Program-made: the position numbers and the translations under genes
Shown here: one piece after another, positions 16,405 to 25,230 of the stretch
Layout: the number at the start of each line of letters is the position of its first letter
How positions within the stretch are numbered: position 1 is the first letter of the stretch
Notes under the pieces: model-generated
Database searches by the model: none
Told to the model about the DNA's origin: nothing
The model's input: the letters and a program-made list of their open reading frames with translations, nothing else
Origin: Sphingobacteriaceae bacterium UBA6709
Lineage (GTDB): Bacteria > Bacteroidota > Bacteroidia > Sphingobacteriales > Sphingobacteriaceae
Reading direction: 5' to 3'
DNA: 44,553 nucleotides
Assembly: GCA_002454425.1 (NCBI GenBank)
Contig: DKIV01000007.1
Location: 85,203 to 129,755, forward strand

Positions 16405-17952
16405 ATGGCAAATAACAATACGTTCTCTTTTGGCGAGGAAATCCTGCTGACCTCCATTATTTTAGATATAGCAGACGGCAGGAGGCGGGGTATTCTGACT
16501 CAGGAAACCCGCGCCAGGGTTATTCAGTGTAGCGATGCAGTAGCTAACATTGCAAAATCAGACAAGGCGGTTTACGGAATTAATACCGGCTTTGGCCCCC
16601 TTTGTACCAGCATGATATCAGCCGAGGATACCCGTAAGCTTCAGGAAAATCTATTGAAGAGCCATGCTGTTGGTACGGGATTATTTATCAGTGAGAGAAT
16701 AAGTAAGATCATGCTTATCCTGAAAGCTCATGCTTTAAGTAAGGGATTTTCAGGAGTCAGCGTCAGTCTACTTGAACGTATTCTTTGGCATATCGAAAAT
16801 GATGTTATTCCTGTTGTCCCGGAAAAAGGCTCTGTAGGCGCATCCGGAGATCTGGCACCGCTTTCGCATCTCTTTCTTCCCTTGATCGGTGAGGGCATGG
16901 TATATTATAAAAGCACAATTCGTCCCGCGGCAGAAGTACTTAAACATTTCGGTTTAGGCGCCCTTGAACTGGGGCCGAAAGAAGGACTGGCTCTCATCAA
17001 TGGAACTCAGTTTATGGCTGCGCATTGCGTAGAAGCGGTAGCCCGTATGTATCATCTGTTGGTATCAGCAGATACCATCGGGGCCATGACCGTTGACGCA
17101 TTACAAGGCTCATTAAAACCCTTTCGTCCGGAAATACACGATCTTAGACGATATCACGGCAACATTGCTGTAGCAAAAAGGGTCAGTAGCCTGCTGGAAG
17201 GATCGAAAATAGCAGACTCCCATATTGGTTGCGGCAGGGTTCAGGATCCTTATTCGTTACGCTGTATTCCGCAGGTTCACGGCGCCAGCTGGAACGCCTG
17301 GTTACATCTTAAGGACACCTTGGAAATAGAAATCAATTCCGTAACTGACAATCCCTTGGTTTTCAGCGAAGACCTTACCATCAGTGGAGGTAATTTCCAT
17401 GGACAGCCCATAGCCTTGCCGATGGATTATGCCTGTTTGGCGGCATCGGAGCTCGGCAACATCGCCGACAGAAGAATTTATCTGATGCTTGAAGGTAACG
17501 CGCCGGGCGTGCCTAAATTATTAATGAAGGAAACGGGCCTAAACTCCGGATTTATGATTGTGCAGTATACAACAGCGGCTTTGGCAAGTGAAAACAAATC
17601 ATTATGCTTCCCGGCGAGTGCCGACAGCATTCCAACATCCCTGGGGCAGGAAGATCATGTCAGTATGGGTTCTATAAGTGCACGCAAGCTGTTACAGGTT
17701 ATAGATAACGTTGAAAGGATTCTCGGTATCGAGTTGTTCTGCGCCACGCAAGCTATTGACTTTCACCGCCCTTTGGTGTCGGGCGAAAAAATCGAACAAA
17801 TCCACGCGATGGTGCGAGAGCGTATACCGCACATAGATCACGACCAGATTCTACACGAATATATGGATACGGCCACCCAACTTGTCAAAACCGCTGCTAT
17901 AAGCCATATCGCAGGTAACCAGGACACTGTTGATCAAAAGTTTAGATTTTAA
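16405..17952 (+). CDS. hutH: Histidine ammonia-lyase
   Basis: The 515-residue enzyme deaminates L-histidine to trans-urocanate. The Ala-Ser-Gly triad that cyclises into the MIO cofactor is at residues 146-148 (GSVGASGDLAPLSHL), very near the position in classical HutH. The substrate-pocket tyrosine region YGINTGFGPL is present, as are SVTDNPLVF and the C-terminal QEDHVSMGS stretch. It is the first gene of a five-gene operon, and hutI starts 5 bases after its stop. The family also contains phenylalanine and tyrosine lyases, but the operon context settles the substrate. Confidence 0.96.
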   Translation: MANNNTFSFGEEILLTSIILDIADGRRRGILTQETRARVIQCSDAVANIAKSDKAVYGINTGFGPLCTSMISAEDTRKLQENLLKSHAVGTGLFISERISKIMLILKAHALSKGFSGVSVSLLERILWHIENDVIPVVPEKGSVGASGDLAPLSHLFLPLIGEGMVYYKSTIRPAAEVLKHFGLGALELGPKEGLALINGTQFMAAHCVEAVARMYHLLVSADTIGAMTVDALQGSLKPFRPEIHDLRRYHGNIAVAKRVSSLLEGSKIADSHIGCGRVQDPYSLRCIPQVHGASWNAWLHLKDTLEIEINSVTDNPLVFSEDLTISGGNFHGQPIALPMDYACLAASELGNIADRRIYLMLEGNAPGVPKLLMKETGLNSGFMIVQYTTAALASENKSLCFPASADSIPTSLGQEDHVSMGSISARKLLQVIDNVERILGIELFCATQAIDFHRPLVSGEKIEQIHAMVRERIPHIDHDQILHEYMDTATQLVKTAAISHIAGNQDTVDQKFRF

Positions 17953-17957
17953 AACTC

Positions 17958-19232
17958 ATGGAAAGAAGCGAAGAAATCATCCTGCTAGGTCCATTTACTC
18001 AATTGCTATCCATGGACTCAATGCCCCTAAAAGGAGCGATCAGCAATGAGCAACTAAACCCTATCATCCGCGGTGGAATTGTGCTACAGGCCGAGCATAT
18101 CTTAAAATGTGGCGACTACGATACTCTCTATAGCGAGGCGGTTGCATCAAAATGGAGAATACTTAAACTGGAGGGCGAACATGTCGTTCTGCCCGGATAT
18201 ATCGACGCACATACTCATATATGCTTTGCAGGAAGTCGTGCAAGGGATTTCTCCATGCGCAACTCTGGAAAAAGCTATCTCGACATAGCCGCTGCCGGAG
18301 GAGGTATAAAAGATACAGTGATGCATACCAGACAGTGTTGTCAGCACGAACTAAGTCGGTTAACGCAAGAGCGGGCATCCTCTTTATTAGCCCAGGGTAT
18401 TACAACCATTGAGGTAAAGAGTGGTTATGGACTTACCGTCGCGGATGAGCTAAAGATGCTACGCGCTATTAAGGCGGCAAACGAAAATGTAGATGCCGAA
18501 CTTATAAGTACTTGTCTGGCTGCTCACACCGTACCTCGTGAATATAATGGCAGTTCCGAGGATTATCTTAAAGAGATGGCCGACGAGCTGTTTCCAATAC
18601 TACATCAGGAGCAATTATGCTCGCGAGTGGATATTTTCATTGAGAAAACAGCCTTCTCTGTAATAGAGGGACAAGAGTATATAAGCAGAGCGAAGCCATT
18701 TAATTTTGACATCACGGTACATGCGGACCAGTTTACCACGGGAGGAAGCGCTCTGGCTGTAAGCATCGGCGCTGTCAGTGCCGATCATTTAGAGGCAAGT
18801 ACTGATGTCGAGGTAGCACTTCTTGCTAACAGTAATACCATCGCGATAGCGTTACCCGGCGCATCCATCGGATTGGGCTGTGCATTCACACCTGCCAGAA
18901 AGTTACTTGATGCTGGCGCTAGCCTGGCTATTGCCAGCGACTGGAATCCCGGTTCTGCCCCCATGGGAAATTTGCTATGCCAGGCGTCTATTTTGGCGTG
19001 CTATGAAAAACTTAGTGACGCAGAGGTTTTTGCCGCGATCACGTATCGCGCTGCTGCCTCGTTGAAATTATCTGACCGGGGACGTCTTGCGAAGGGGCAA
19101 CAGGCAGATTTTGTAATTTATAATACTGATGACTACCGCGAAATACTATATGCCCAGGGACGCCTCCAGCCCTCGGAGGTATGGAAGCGCGGCAAGAAAG
19201 TAATAACAACACCAAAAGTATATGACCTTTAA
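17958..19232 (+). CDS. hutI: Imidazolonepropionase
   Basis: This 424-residue amidohydrolase-superfamily enzyme opens the ring of 4-imidazolone-5-propanoate to give N-formimino-L-glutamate, the third step of histidine breakdown. The metal-binding HxH is His85/His87 in GYIDAHTHICFAGSRARDF. Further ligand regions are ITVHADQFT and ASDWNPGSAPMGN. The N-terminal ~80 residues form the usual small beta domain. Its last 11 bases overlap the hutU start, which suggests coupled translation. Gene order differs from operons in which hutU precedes hutH, but the enzyme set is complete. Confidence 0.95.
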   Translation: MERSEEIILLGPFTQLLSMDSMPLKGAISNEQLNPIIRGGIVLQAEHILKCGDYDTLYSEAVASKWRILKLEGEHVVLPGYIDAHTHICFAGSRARDFSMRNSGKSYLDIAAAGGGIKDTVMHTRQCCQHELSRLTQERASSLLAQGITTIEVKSGYGLTVADELKMLRAIKAANENVDAELISTCLAAHTVPREYNGSSEDYLKEMADELFPILHQEQLCSRVDIFIEKTAFSVIEGQEYISRAKPFNFDITVHADQFTTGGSALAVSIGAVSADHLEASTDVEVALLANSNTIAIALPGASIGLGCAFTPARKLLDAGASLAIASDWNPGSAPMGNLLCQASILACYEKLSDAEVFAAITYRAAASLKLSDRGRLAKGQQADFVIYNTDDYREILYAQGRLQPSEVWKRGKKVITTPKVYDL

Positions 19233-21219
19233 AGAGCAAATAAAACAGGGTATTCCCGCCGTTTTGCCGCCTGCTGCAGAGTACGATAACGAAGTGAATC
19301 ATGCTCCTGCACGGCGAGATATCTTAAGTCTTGAGGAAAAAAAGCTTTCCGTAAAGAACGCGCTACGATATTTTCCTGAGGAGTGGCATGCTGAACTTGC
19401 CCCGGAATTTGCTGAAGAGCTGAATCGATATGGAAGAATATATATGTATCGCTTTCGTCCCGAATATAAGATGTACGCGCGCCCTATTGACGAGTATCCT
19501 GCGAATAATATACAAGCGGCATGCATGATGTTAATGATTCAGAATAATCTGGATCCCAACGTAGCACAACATCCGCATGAGCTAATTACTTATGGCGGCA
19601 ATGGGGGTGTTTTCCAAAATTGGGCGCAATATCTCCTTACTATGAGATATCTCTCTATGCTCAGTGACGACGCAACATTGCATATGTATAGTGGCCATCC
19701 CTTAGGCATATTTCCGTCCTCAGCATCCGCACCGCGGGTGGTGATTTCAAACGGAATGGTGATCCCGAACTATTCTTCAAGCGACGATCTCGAAAAATTT
19801 ACCGCTCTCGGCGTCAGCCAGTATGGCCAAATGACCGCAGGATCCTGGATGTATATAGGCCCCCAGGGCATCGTTCATGGAACAACGATCACAGTGATAA
19901 ATGCCCTGAGAAAATGCCTTCCTGATGGCGATTCCGCAGAGGGGAAGCTTTTCCTTACTGCCGGCCTGGGTGGCATGAGCGGCGCTCAGCCAAAAGCCGG
20001 AAACATCGCGGGATGTATTACCGTGTGTGCCGAGGTGAATGCCCATGCGGCAAAAAAACGACATGAGCAGAATTGGGTCGACGAGCTTATCGATGACTTA
20101 GATCTGCTGGTTAAACGCGTTCGCCAGGCGCGAGCCAACAAAGAGGTCCTATCGATTGCATTTATTGGTAATGTGGTTGATATCTGGGAGCGCTTTGCTG
20201 ACGAAGATATTTTTGTAGAAATAGGTTCCGATCAGACCTCGCTGCATAATCCCTGGGCGGGAGGCTATTATCCGGTGGGTGTCGACTTCGACACCGCCAA
20301 TAAACTGATGGTCAGTGATCCCGATAAATTCCGGGACATTGTCCGTGCCTCGCTACGCAGGCATGCTGCTGCGATAAGAAGACATACCGATAAAGGGACC
20401 TACTTTTTCGACTATGGCAACGCCTTTCTCCTCGAATGTAGTCGCGCGGGTGCTGACGTCCTTAACGCTGAAGGTAAATTTATATATCCTTCCTATGTGC
20501 AGGACATTCTGGGGCCCATGTGTTTCGACTATGGCTTTGGTCCCTTCCGCTGGGTGTGCAGCTCGGGCTCGACTGAAGATTTAGCGACGTCTGATAGTAT
20601 CGCCATGCAAGTACTGGAGCAGATAAGAGCCGGCGCTCCCCGGGAGATATCTCTTCAATTAGACGATAACATCACTTGGATAAAAGAAGCTGGCAGCAAT
20701 AATCTTGTGGTGGGCTCGCAAGCCCGAATCCTCTATGCCGATTCGGAGGCCCGCATTGCCATAGCTACCGCATTTAATAATGCTGTTAGCGAGGGAATAA
20801 TCACACGGCCTATTATCCTTGGACGCGACCACCACGATGTATCCGGAACAGACTCTCCATATCGAGAAACTTCCAACATTTACGATGGCAGTTCATTCAC
20901 AGCTGATATGGCGATCCATAATGTGATTGGCGATAGCTTCCGTGGTGCCACTTGGGTATCAATACACAATGGCGGTGGCGTAGGATGGGGCGAAGTGATA
21001 AACGGGGGCTTCGGACTTGTTCTCGATGGAAGTAAAGTAGCCGAAGAAAAGCTCACCTCAATGCTTTTCTATGATGTAAACAATGGCATTGCACGAAGAA
21101 GCTGGGCTCGCAACAGCGAAGCTCTCACAGCAATTAAACGTGAGCTGGCCCGAACTCCGGAATTAAAGGTTACCTTGCCGCACATTGCTTCTGACAAACT
21201 TATAGATTCTTTATTCTGA
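19222..21219 (+). CDS. hutU: Urocanate hydratase
   Basis: This 665-residue enzyme converts urocanate to 4-imidazolone-5-propanoate with a tightly bound NAD+. Recognisable stretches are MYGGNG-like ITYGGNGGVFQNWAQY, TAGLGGMSGAQPKAG (the nucleotide-binding glycine-rich loop), GSDQTSLHNPWAGGYYPVG and HNGGGVGWGEVINGGFG. It is about 100 residues longer than the E. coli/Pseudomonas type and belongs to the longer form of the family. The extra length is spread through the chain, so I see no separate fused domain. It overlaps hutI by 11 bases, and hutG begins 4 bases after its stop. Confidence 0.95.
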   Translation: MTFKEQIKQGIPAVLPPAAEYDNEVNHAPARRDILSLEEKKLSVKNALRYFPEEWHAELAPEFAEELNRYGRIYMYRFRPEYKMYARPIDEYPANNIQAACMMLMIQNNLDPNVAQHPHELITYGGNGGVFQNWAQYLLTMRYLSMLSDDATLHMYSGHPLGIFPSSASAPRVVISNGMVIPNYSSSDDLEKFTALGVSQYGQMTAGSWMYIGPQGIVHGTTITVINALRKCLPDGDSAEGKLFLTAGLGGMSGAQPKAGNIAGCITVCAEVNAHAAKKRHEQNWVDELIDDLDLLVKRVRQARANKEVLSIAFIGNVVDIWERFADEDIFVEIGSDQTSLHNPWAGGYYPVGVDFDTANKLMVSDPDKFRDIVRASLRRHAAAIRRHTDKGTYFFDYGNAFLLECSRAGADVLNAEGKFIYPSYVQDILGPMCFDYGFGPFRWVCSSGSTEDLATSDSIAMQVLEQIRAGAPREISLQLDDNITWIKEAGSNNLVVGSQARILYADSEARIAIATAFNNAVSEGIITRPIILGRDHHDVSGTDSPYRETSNIYDGSSFTADMAIHNVIGDSFRGATWVSIHNGGGVGWGEVINGGFGLVLDGSKVAEEKLTSMLFYDVNNGIARRSWARNSEALTAIKRELARTPELKVTLPHIASDKLIDSLF

Positions 21220-21223
21220 AAAA

Positions 21224-22048
21224 ATGGACAATTATCAGATTATTCGACCAAGTAAAATCATACATCCCATCATTCTTAGTGTACCTCATTGCGGGCATCA
21301 CATCCCTGAGGAGCTGGCGGATCAATACGTCGCGGAGCTGCTACCTCCCGATGACACCGACTGGTTCGTCGATCAGCTTTACGACTTCGCCAGCGAGGCA
21401 GGAATTATTATGATCCGTGCAAACATTAGTCGCTGGGTGATTGACCTTAACAGAAGTCCCGACAACGCGCCATTATATCATGACGGACGAGTTATCACAG
21501 ACCTATGTCCCTGCACTAACTTTCTAGGCACACCCATATATAACGATGCACGTAGCAGCATGGAGAAGCAGGAAGTGGAACGAAGAAAGCGCGTTTACTT
21601 CGACCCGTATTATCAGGCGATAAATGAACTTATTGAAGAGTTACATGCGCGGTTCCAAGATATTCTGTTGTGGGACTGCCATTCTATTCGCCGATATGTG
21701 CCATCGATAAGGAGCACAGCGTTTCCAGATATGATTATAGGTGACGCCGATGGGCAGGCAAGTATGCCAGAGCTCAGCAAAAAAGCTGTCGACATCTTGA
21801 AGAACGCGGGCTACGATGTTAACTACAATGATCCCTTTAAAGGGGGAAACATTACGCGGTTCTTCGGCTTTCCGGATATCGGAGTTAACGCTATACAATT
21901 GGAAATGGCCAAGGATCTATACATGGATTCATCAGAAAATAAATATGCAGCGGACCGCGCTACGGGCTTAAGACATCTATTGAAAGAGGTTTTAACCACG
22001 CTCTCCACAGACCTATTAAATAGCCATCAGAATAATGAAAGCCTATAA
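21224..22048 (+). CDS. hutG: N-formylglutamate deformylase
   Basis: This 274-residue member of the N-formylglutamate amidohydrolase family hydrolyses N-formyl-L-glutamate to glutamate and formate. The signature stretch LSVPHCGHHIPEEL near the N-terminus, DTDWFVDQLYDF, and LLWDCHSIRRYVP supply the expected metal and catalytic His/Asp residues. It is not the arginase-like formimidoylglutamase that is also called HutG in some bacteria; the fold signature is different. Its end overlaps the start of hutF by 14 bases, and the two act in sequence (HutF first, then HutG). Confidence 0.92.
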   Translation: MDNYQIIRPSKIIHPIILSVPHCGHHIPEELADQYVAELLPPDDTDWFVDQLYDFASEAGIIMIRANISRWVIDLNRSPDNAPLYHDGRVITDLCPCTNFLGTPIYNDARSSMEKQEVERRKRVYFDPYYQAINELIEELHARFQDILLWDCHSIRRYVPSIRSTAFPDMIIGDADGQASMPELSKKAVDILKNAGYDVNYNDPFKGGNITRFFGFPDIGVNAIQLEMAKDLYMDSSENKYAADRATGLRHLLKEVLTTLSTDLLNSHQNNESL

Positions 22049-23336
22049 ATTCAAAAAATTGTTACTGAAAAGCGGTTGGAGGGAGGATATGTACGTGGTC
22101 GTTGATGCTATGGGAAATATCACCAGCATTTCGCAGGAGCGGCCGCAGACAACGTCTCTATTCATTGAAAATATCGAGGGAGCAGCCATTCCCGGATTTA
22201 TGAACGCGCATTCCCACGCCTTTCAATATGGCATGGCTGGTAGGGCAGAGCTTCATAATCATGATATTGACGACGACTTTTGGACATGGCGTGAGTCTAT
22301 GTATGCTTGCGCCCTTTCACACAATCCCGAAGAGATGCGTAAGGTTGCATTAAACCTTTACCGAAGGCTGTTACGTAACGGCTACACCCACGTAGCTGAA
22401 TTTCATTACCTTCATCATGACCGGCAAGGTAAGCCCTATAGCAATCTTGCTGAAACTGGTCAGGCGATGATACAGGCGGCCGCTGAAGCAGGAATAAAGA
22501 TTACATTGATTCCAGTATTCTATCAACAGGGAAATTTTTCAGAGCAGGCCAACGAGAGGCAACGGCGATTTATATGTCATACCGTTGAGGATTACCTGCG
22601 TTTACTGGAAAGTAGCGCAGCCGCTGTAAAATATTACGATCAGGCGAATTTAGGATTCAGCGTTCATTCACTCAGGGCCGTCGAGCCGCAAAGTATCATT
22701 AGCCTTTTCGATGCCGTATCAGCGCAGCTTCCGTTCCATATACATGCCGCGGAACAATTAAAAGAAGTTGCCGACTGCAAGCGTCATCTCAAACAAAGGC
22801 CTGTTGAATGGATACTTAATAATCTTCCGGTCAACGAACGCTTTAATATTGTGCATTGCACGCATTTAGACGATGATGAAATCCAAAGATTGGCAGCATC
22901 TCGCGCCAATGCGGTGCTATGTCCCGGCACGGAAGGAAATCTGGGCGATGGAATCTTCAGATTAAGGGAGTATACGGCACACAAGGGCAGGTGGTCTATC
23001 GGTACAGATAGTCATATTAGCTTGAACCCTCTTGAAGACCTGCGTTGGCTTGATTATAGTCAACGATTGACAAGCCACAAAAGAAATACCTTTAGTGACG
23101 GAGCATTACACATGATCACTCAAAGTTTCTTTAATGGAAAGTCGGCGATGGGATTAGCTGTAGAGGATTTTTTTAGTATAGGAAAGGCTTTAGATGCCGC
23201 GGTGTACGATTTAACTGAGCCTCATCTAGAACAAGCTTCCGAAAGGCATCTATTATCGGCAATAATTTATGTGAGTAATCCTCAGGATATGCGCGGTACA
23301 CTGATTAATGGTAACTGGTCGCAACCCAATTATTAA
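22035..23336 (+). CDS. hutF: Formimidoylglutamate deiminase
   Basis: This 433-residue amidohydrolase-superfamily enzyme deiminates N-formimino-L-glutamate to N-formyl-L-glutamate and ammonia. The HxH metal motif is His59/His61 in IPGFMNAHSHAFQYGMAGRAE. Later ligand regions are HIHAAEQ and the acidic GTDSHISLNPLEDLRWLDYSQRL, which is typical of HutF rather than of guanine or chlorohydrolase relatives. With HutG it completes the five-enzyme histidine route known best from Pseudomonas, in which ammonia and formate are released separately. It is the last gene of the operon; I see no strong terminator before the riboswitch leader at 23399. Confidence 0.93.
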   Translation: MKAYKFKKLLLKSGWREDMYVVVDAMGNITSISQERPQTTSLFIENIEGAAIPGFMNAHSHAFQYGMAGRAELHNHDIDDDFWTWRESMYACALSHNPEEMRKVALNLYRRLLRNGYTHVAEFHYLHHDRQGKPYSNLAETGQAMIQAAAEAGIKITLIPVFYQQGNFSEQANERQRRFICHTVEDYLRLLESSAAAVKYYDQANLGFSVHSLRAVEPQSIISLFDAVSAQLPFHIHAAEQLKEVADCKRHLKQRPVEWILNNLPVNERFNIVHCTHLDDDEIQRLAASRANAVLCPGTEGNLGDGIFRLREYTAHKGRWSIGTDSHISLNPLEDLRWLDYSQRLTSHKRNTFSDGALHMITQSFFNGKSAMGLAVEDFFSIGKALDAAVYDLTEPHLEQASERHLLSAIIYVSNPQDMRGTLINGNWSQPNY

Positions 23337-23374
23337 ATAATTAAAATAATCTATAGACTTTATAGAGTATTTAT

Positions 23375-23382
23375 TATATTCG
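23375..23382 (+). promoter_or_regulatory. Probable promoter -7 box before the SAM riboswitch
   Basis: TATATTCG matches TAnnTTTG in seven of eight positions and lies 17 bases before the aptamer, which is the expected distance. No -33 element was seen. Confidence 0.4.
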
Positions 23383-23398
23383 CATCAGTAAATTATTC

Positions 23399-23495
23399 AC
23401 TTATCCAGAAAGACGGAGGGATAGGCCCTGCGAAGTCTTAGCAACCTGCCAACGGCAAGGTGCTAATTCCAGTCTGCAAAGCAGAAAAGATAAGT
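23399..23495 (+). ncRNA. SAM-I (S-box) riboswitch aptamer
   Basis: The P1 helix is formed by ACTTATC (from 23399) and GATAAGT (to 23495). The conserved S-box core between them can be read directly: an AGA-GACGGAGGGA segment, GGCCC-TGCGAAGTC, TTAGCAACCTGCC, and AAGGTGCTAATTCC. SAM binding would stabilise this fold. A further hairpin (23503-23533, ATCGTG-t-GCAA with TTGC-t-CACGAT) lies between the aptamer and the ATG at 23600. It has no T-tract, so repression, if any, is more likely at translation or through another fold than by a simple terminator. The next gene is a cysteine desulfurase. Confidence 0.93.
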
Positions 23496-23502
23496 AAGTT
23501 CA

Positions 23503-23533
23503 ATCGTGTGCAATGAGGCCTGTTGCTCACGAT
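23503..23533 (+). promoter_or_regulatory. Hairpin in the riboswitch expression platform region
   Basis: ATCGTG (23503-23508) pairs with CACGAT (23528-23533), and GCAA with TTGC, around a T/T mismatch and a 9-base loop. It starts 8 bases after the aptamer. No U-run follows and the start codon is 66 bases away, so its role is uncertain. Confidence 0.5.
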
Positions 23534-23599
23534 CGGCGTCATACTTCAATCTTTCTTCTGGTAATGAATAAGCTAAAGTAACATTTAACTTATTGTATT

Positions 23600-24763
23600 A
23601 TGAAGATCTATTTAGACAATGCCGCAACAACACCATTGAATCGTGAAGTTTATCAATGTATCGAACCTTACCAGTTCGAGTGTTACGGAAATCCATCATC
23701 AGCTCACGCTTTGGGGCGCGAGGCCCGTACTGCGATTGAAAAATCAAGAAGAACAATCGCGTCGCTGTTAAATACAGAGCCATCACAAATCACCTTCACC
23801 TCGGGAGGTACGGAAGGCGACAACCTGGCAATACGATCAGCAGTGGAACATCATCAGGTAAAAACCATCATTACCAGCCCGCTCGAACACCATGCGGTCC
23901 TCAATGTTGTCAAAGCTCTGGAGGACGAGGGAAAGGTGTCTGTGTTGTATCTCATGAATGATGAACATGGCCGTATTTCCTTACGCCATCTTGAGAATCT
24001 ACTAGCCTTTAACGAACACGTTTTAGTATCCATTATGCATGGCAATAATGAGCTCGGCAATCTCAACGACATCGAGGCTATTGCCGCGTTATGTAAGACT
24101 CACGATGCTTATTTTCATTCAGACACGGTTCAGACCATAGGTCACCACAAAATCGACCTGAAAGAACTTGGTGTGGATTTTATCGTAGCTTCGGCGCATA
24201 AGTTTAACGGTCCTAAAGGAGTTGGATTTATCTATAACTCAAAGCGCACACAGATATCTTCAGTAATAAAAGGGGGTGGACAGGAATACGGTCGCCGAGC
24301 GGGTACCGAGCATGTGGCGGGCATTGTAGGTTTGGCCAAAGCCCTGGAGCTGGCTTATCGCGATAGTGATATTAACCATAAAAAATTCAGGGATTTAAAA
24401 GAGATCCTTGTTCAGGGACTTAAACACGCTATTCCGGGGGTCCTTTTTAACGGCCTTTCGGCAGAAGATAATGGCAGTTTGCCGAATATTCTCAGTGTCT
24501 CACTTCCGGATACCGGTAATCTTGAGTCTGTAATATACTTCCTTGATAGCAATAACATATTTGTATCGGGAGGAAGTGCCTGCAACAGTCACTCCGCTGG
24601 AGGATCCCACGTTTTAAAAGCATTGGCATACGACTTCCGCAGGCCCGTTATCAGGTTCTCCTTTGGCCCGCAAAATACGGTGGATGAAATACGATATACC
24701 ATCGCGCGCCTCAGTGATTACTGCAAGAGTCTTCATGTAGCGCACTTTCAGGAAGCCTCATAA
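23600..24763 (+). CDS. Cysteine desulfurase (NifS/IscS-type, class I-like)
   Basis: This 387-residue PLP enzyme takes sulfur from cysteine, leaving alanine. The landmarks are YLDNAATTPL at the N-terminus, TSGGTEGDNLAI (phosphate loop), the cofactor histidine region PLEHHAV, the PLP lysine Lys201 in SAHKFNGPKG, and GGQEYGRRAGTEHVAGIVG. The catalytic cysteine is Cys328 in VSGGSACNSHSAGGSHVL. The extended loop around that cysteine fits the IscS/NifS group better than SufS. It stands alone, without iscU, iscR or tRNA-thiolation genes beside it, and is preceded by a SAM-I riboswitch, which is unusual. A strong terminator follows, overlapping the end of the convergent folB gene. Confidence 0.92.
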   Translation: MKIYLDNAATTPLNREVYQCIEPYQFECYGNPSSAHALGREARTAIEKSRRTIASLLNTEPSQITFTSGGTEGDNLAIRSAVEHHQVKTIITSPLEHHAVLNVVKALEDEGKVSVLYLMNDEHGRISLRHLENLLAFNEHVLVSIMHGNNELGNLNDIEAIAALCKTHDAYFHSDTVQTIGHHKIDLKELGVDFIVASAHKFNGPKGVGFIYNSKRTQISSVIKGGGQEYGRRAGTEHVAGIVGLAKALELAYRDSDINHKKFRDLKEILVQGLKHAIPGVLFNGLSAEDNGSLPNILSVSLPDTGNLESVIYFLDSNNIFVSGGSACNSHSAGGSHVLKALAYDFRRPVIRFSFGPQNTVDEIRYTIARLSDYCKSLHVAHFQEAS

Positions 24764-24806
24764 AGTAAGTAGGCAACCCCGCACGTGGGTTGCCTACTTA
24801 CTTTTT
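24762..24806. terminator. Long bidirectional terminator between the cysteine desulfurase and folB
   Basis: The arms 24762-24779 and 24787-24804 pair perfectly over 18 bp with a 7-base loop, and T-runs form on both strands. One arm contains the last base of the desulfurase stop region and the other contains the folB stop codon (24798-24800), so one element serves both convergent genes. Confidence 0.92.
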
Positions 24807-25157
24807 ATAATGAAATTCTACTACAGAATTTCTAAGTTCTGCCTTCATGGGAAGCCTAAGCTTTCGTATGCTTACTTTTATTTCTTCAACATCGGCAAAC
24901 TCAAGCTTGATGCGTTCCAGAATCGACAGAGCTACCGTCTCAATCAACTTCCTTTTTTCCGCCATCTCGTTACACACGATATCCATAAGCACTTCATAAT
25001 TCACGGTATCTTCCAACAGGTCGTTACCATCATTGCGCACGTCAGAAATCGTTTCCACATCTACGAGGTATTCCGTTCCAACAACCTGCTCTTCGGGATA
25101 ATATCCATGATAAGCGTAAATCCGTACGCCTTCCAGTCCAACTTTCTTTTTTAACAT
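24798..25157 (-). CDS. folB: Dihydroneopterin aldolase
   Basis: The protein is about 119 residues and is FolB-like. It cleaves 7,8-dihydroneopterin to 6-hydroxymethyl-7,8-dihydropterin and glycolaldehyde in folate synthesis. The N-terminal VGLEGVRIYAYHGYYPEEQVVGTEYLVDV has the substrate Tyr/Glu positions of the family. The central DTVNYEVLMDIVCNEM and the C-terminal VSIRKLRLPMKAELRN, with the lysine that acts in catalysis, complete it. I start it at the ATG at 25157 (MLKKKVGLEG) rather than at the TTG five codons upstream. No other folate genes are in the window. Its stop lies inside the shared terminator. Confidence 0.92.
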   Translation of the reverse strand: MLKKKVGLEGVRIYAYHGYYPEEQVVGTEYLVDVETISDVRNDGNDLLEDTVNYEVLMDIVCNEMAEKRKLIETVALSILERIKLEFADVEEIKVSIRKLRLPMKAELRNSVVEFHYKK

Positions 25158-25203
25158 CGCGTAATCAAACAAGTATTTTCTTTAGTCCCGACCCGCACAA
25201 CAT

Positions 25204-25230
25204 AAAACAGGCTCTCTATTAAGAGAGCCT
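25204..25230 (-). terminator. Terminator of the RNase P RNA gene
   Basis: AGGCTCTCT (25209-25217) pairs with AGAGAGCCT (25222-25230) over 9 bp with an ATTA loop. On the minus strand it is followed by TTTTATG. Confidence 0.8.
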
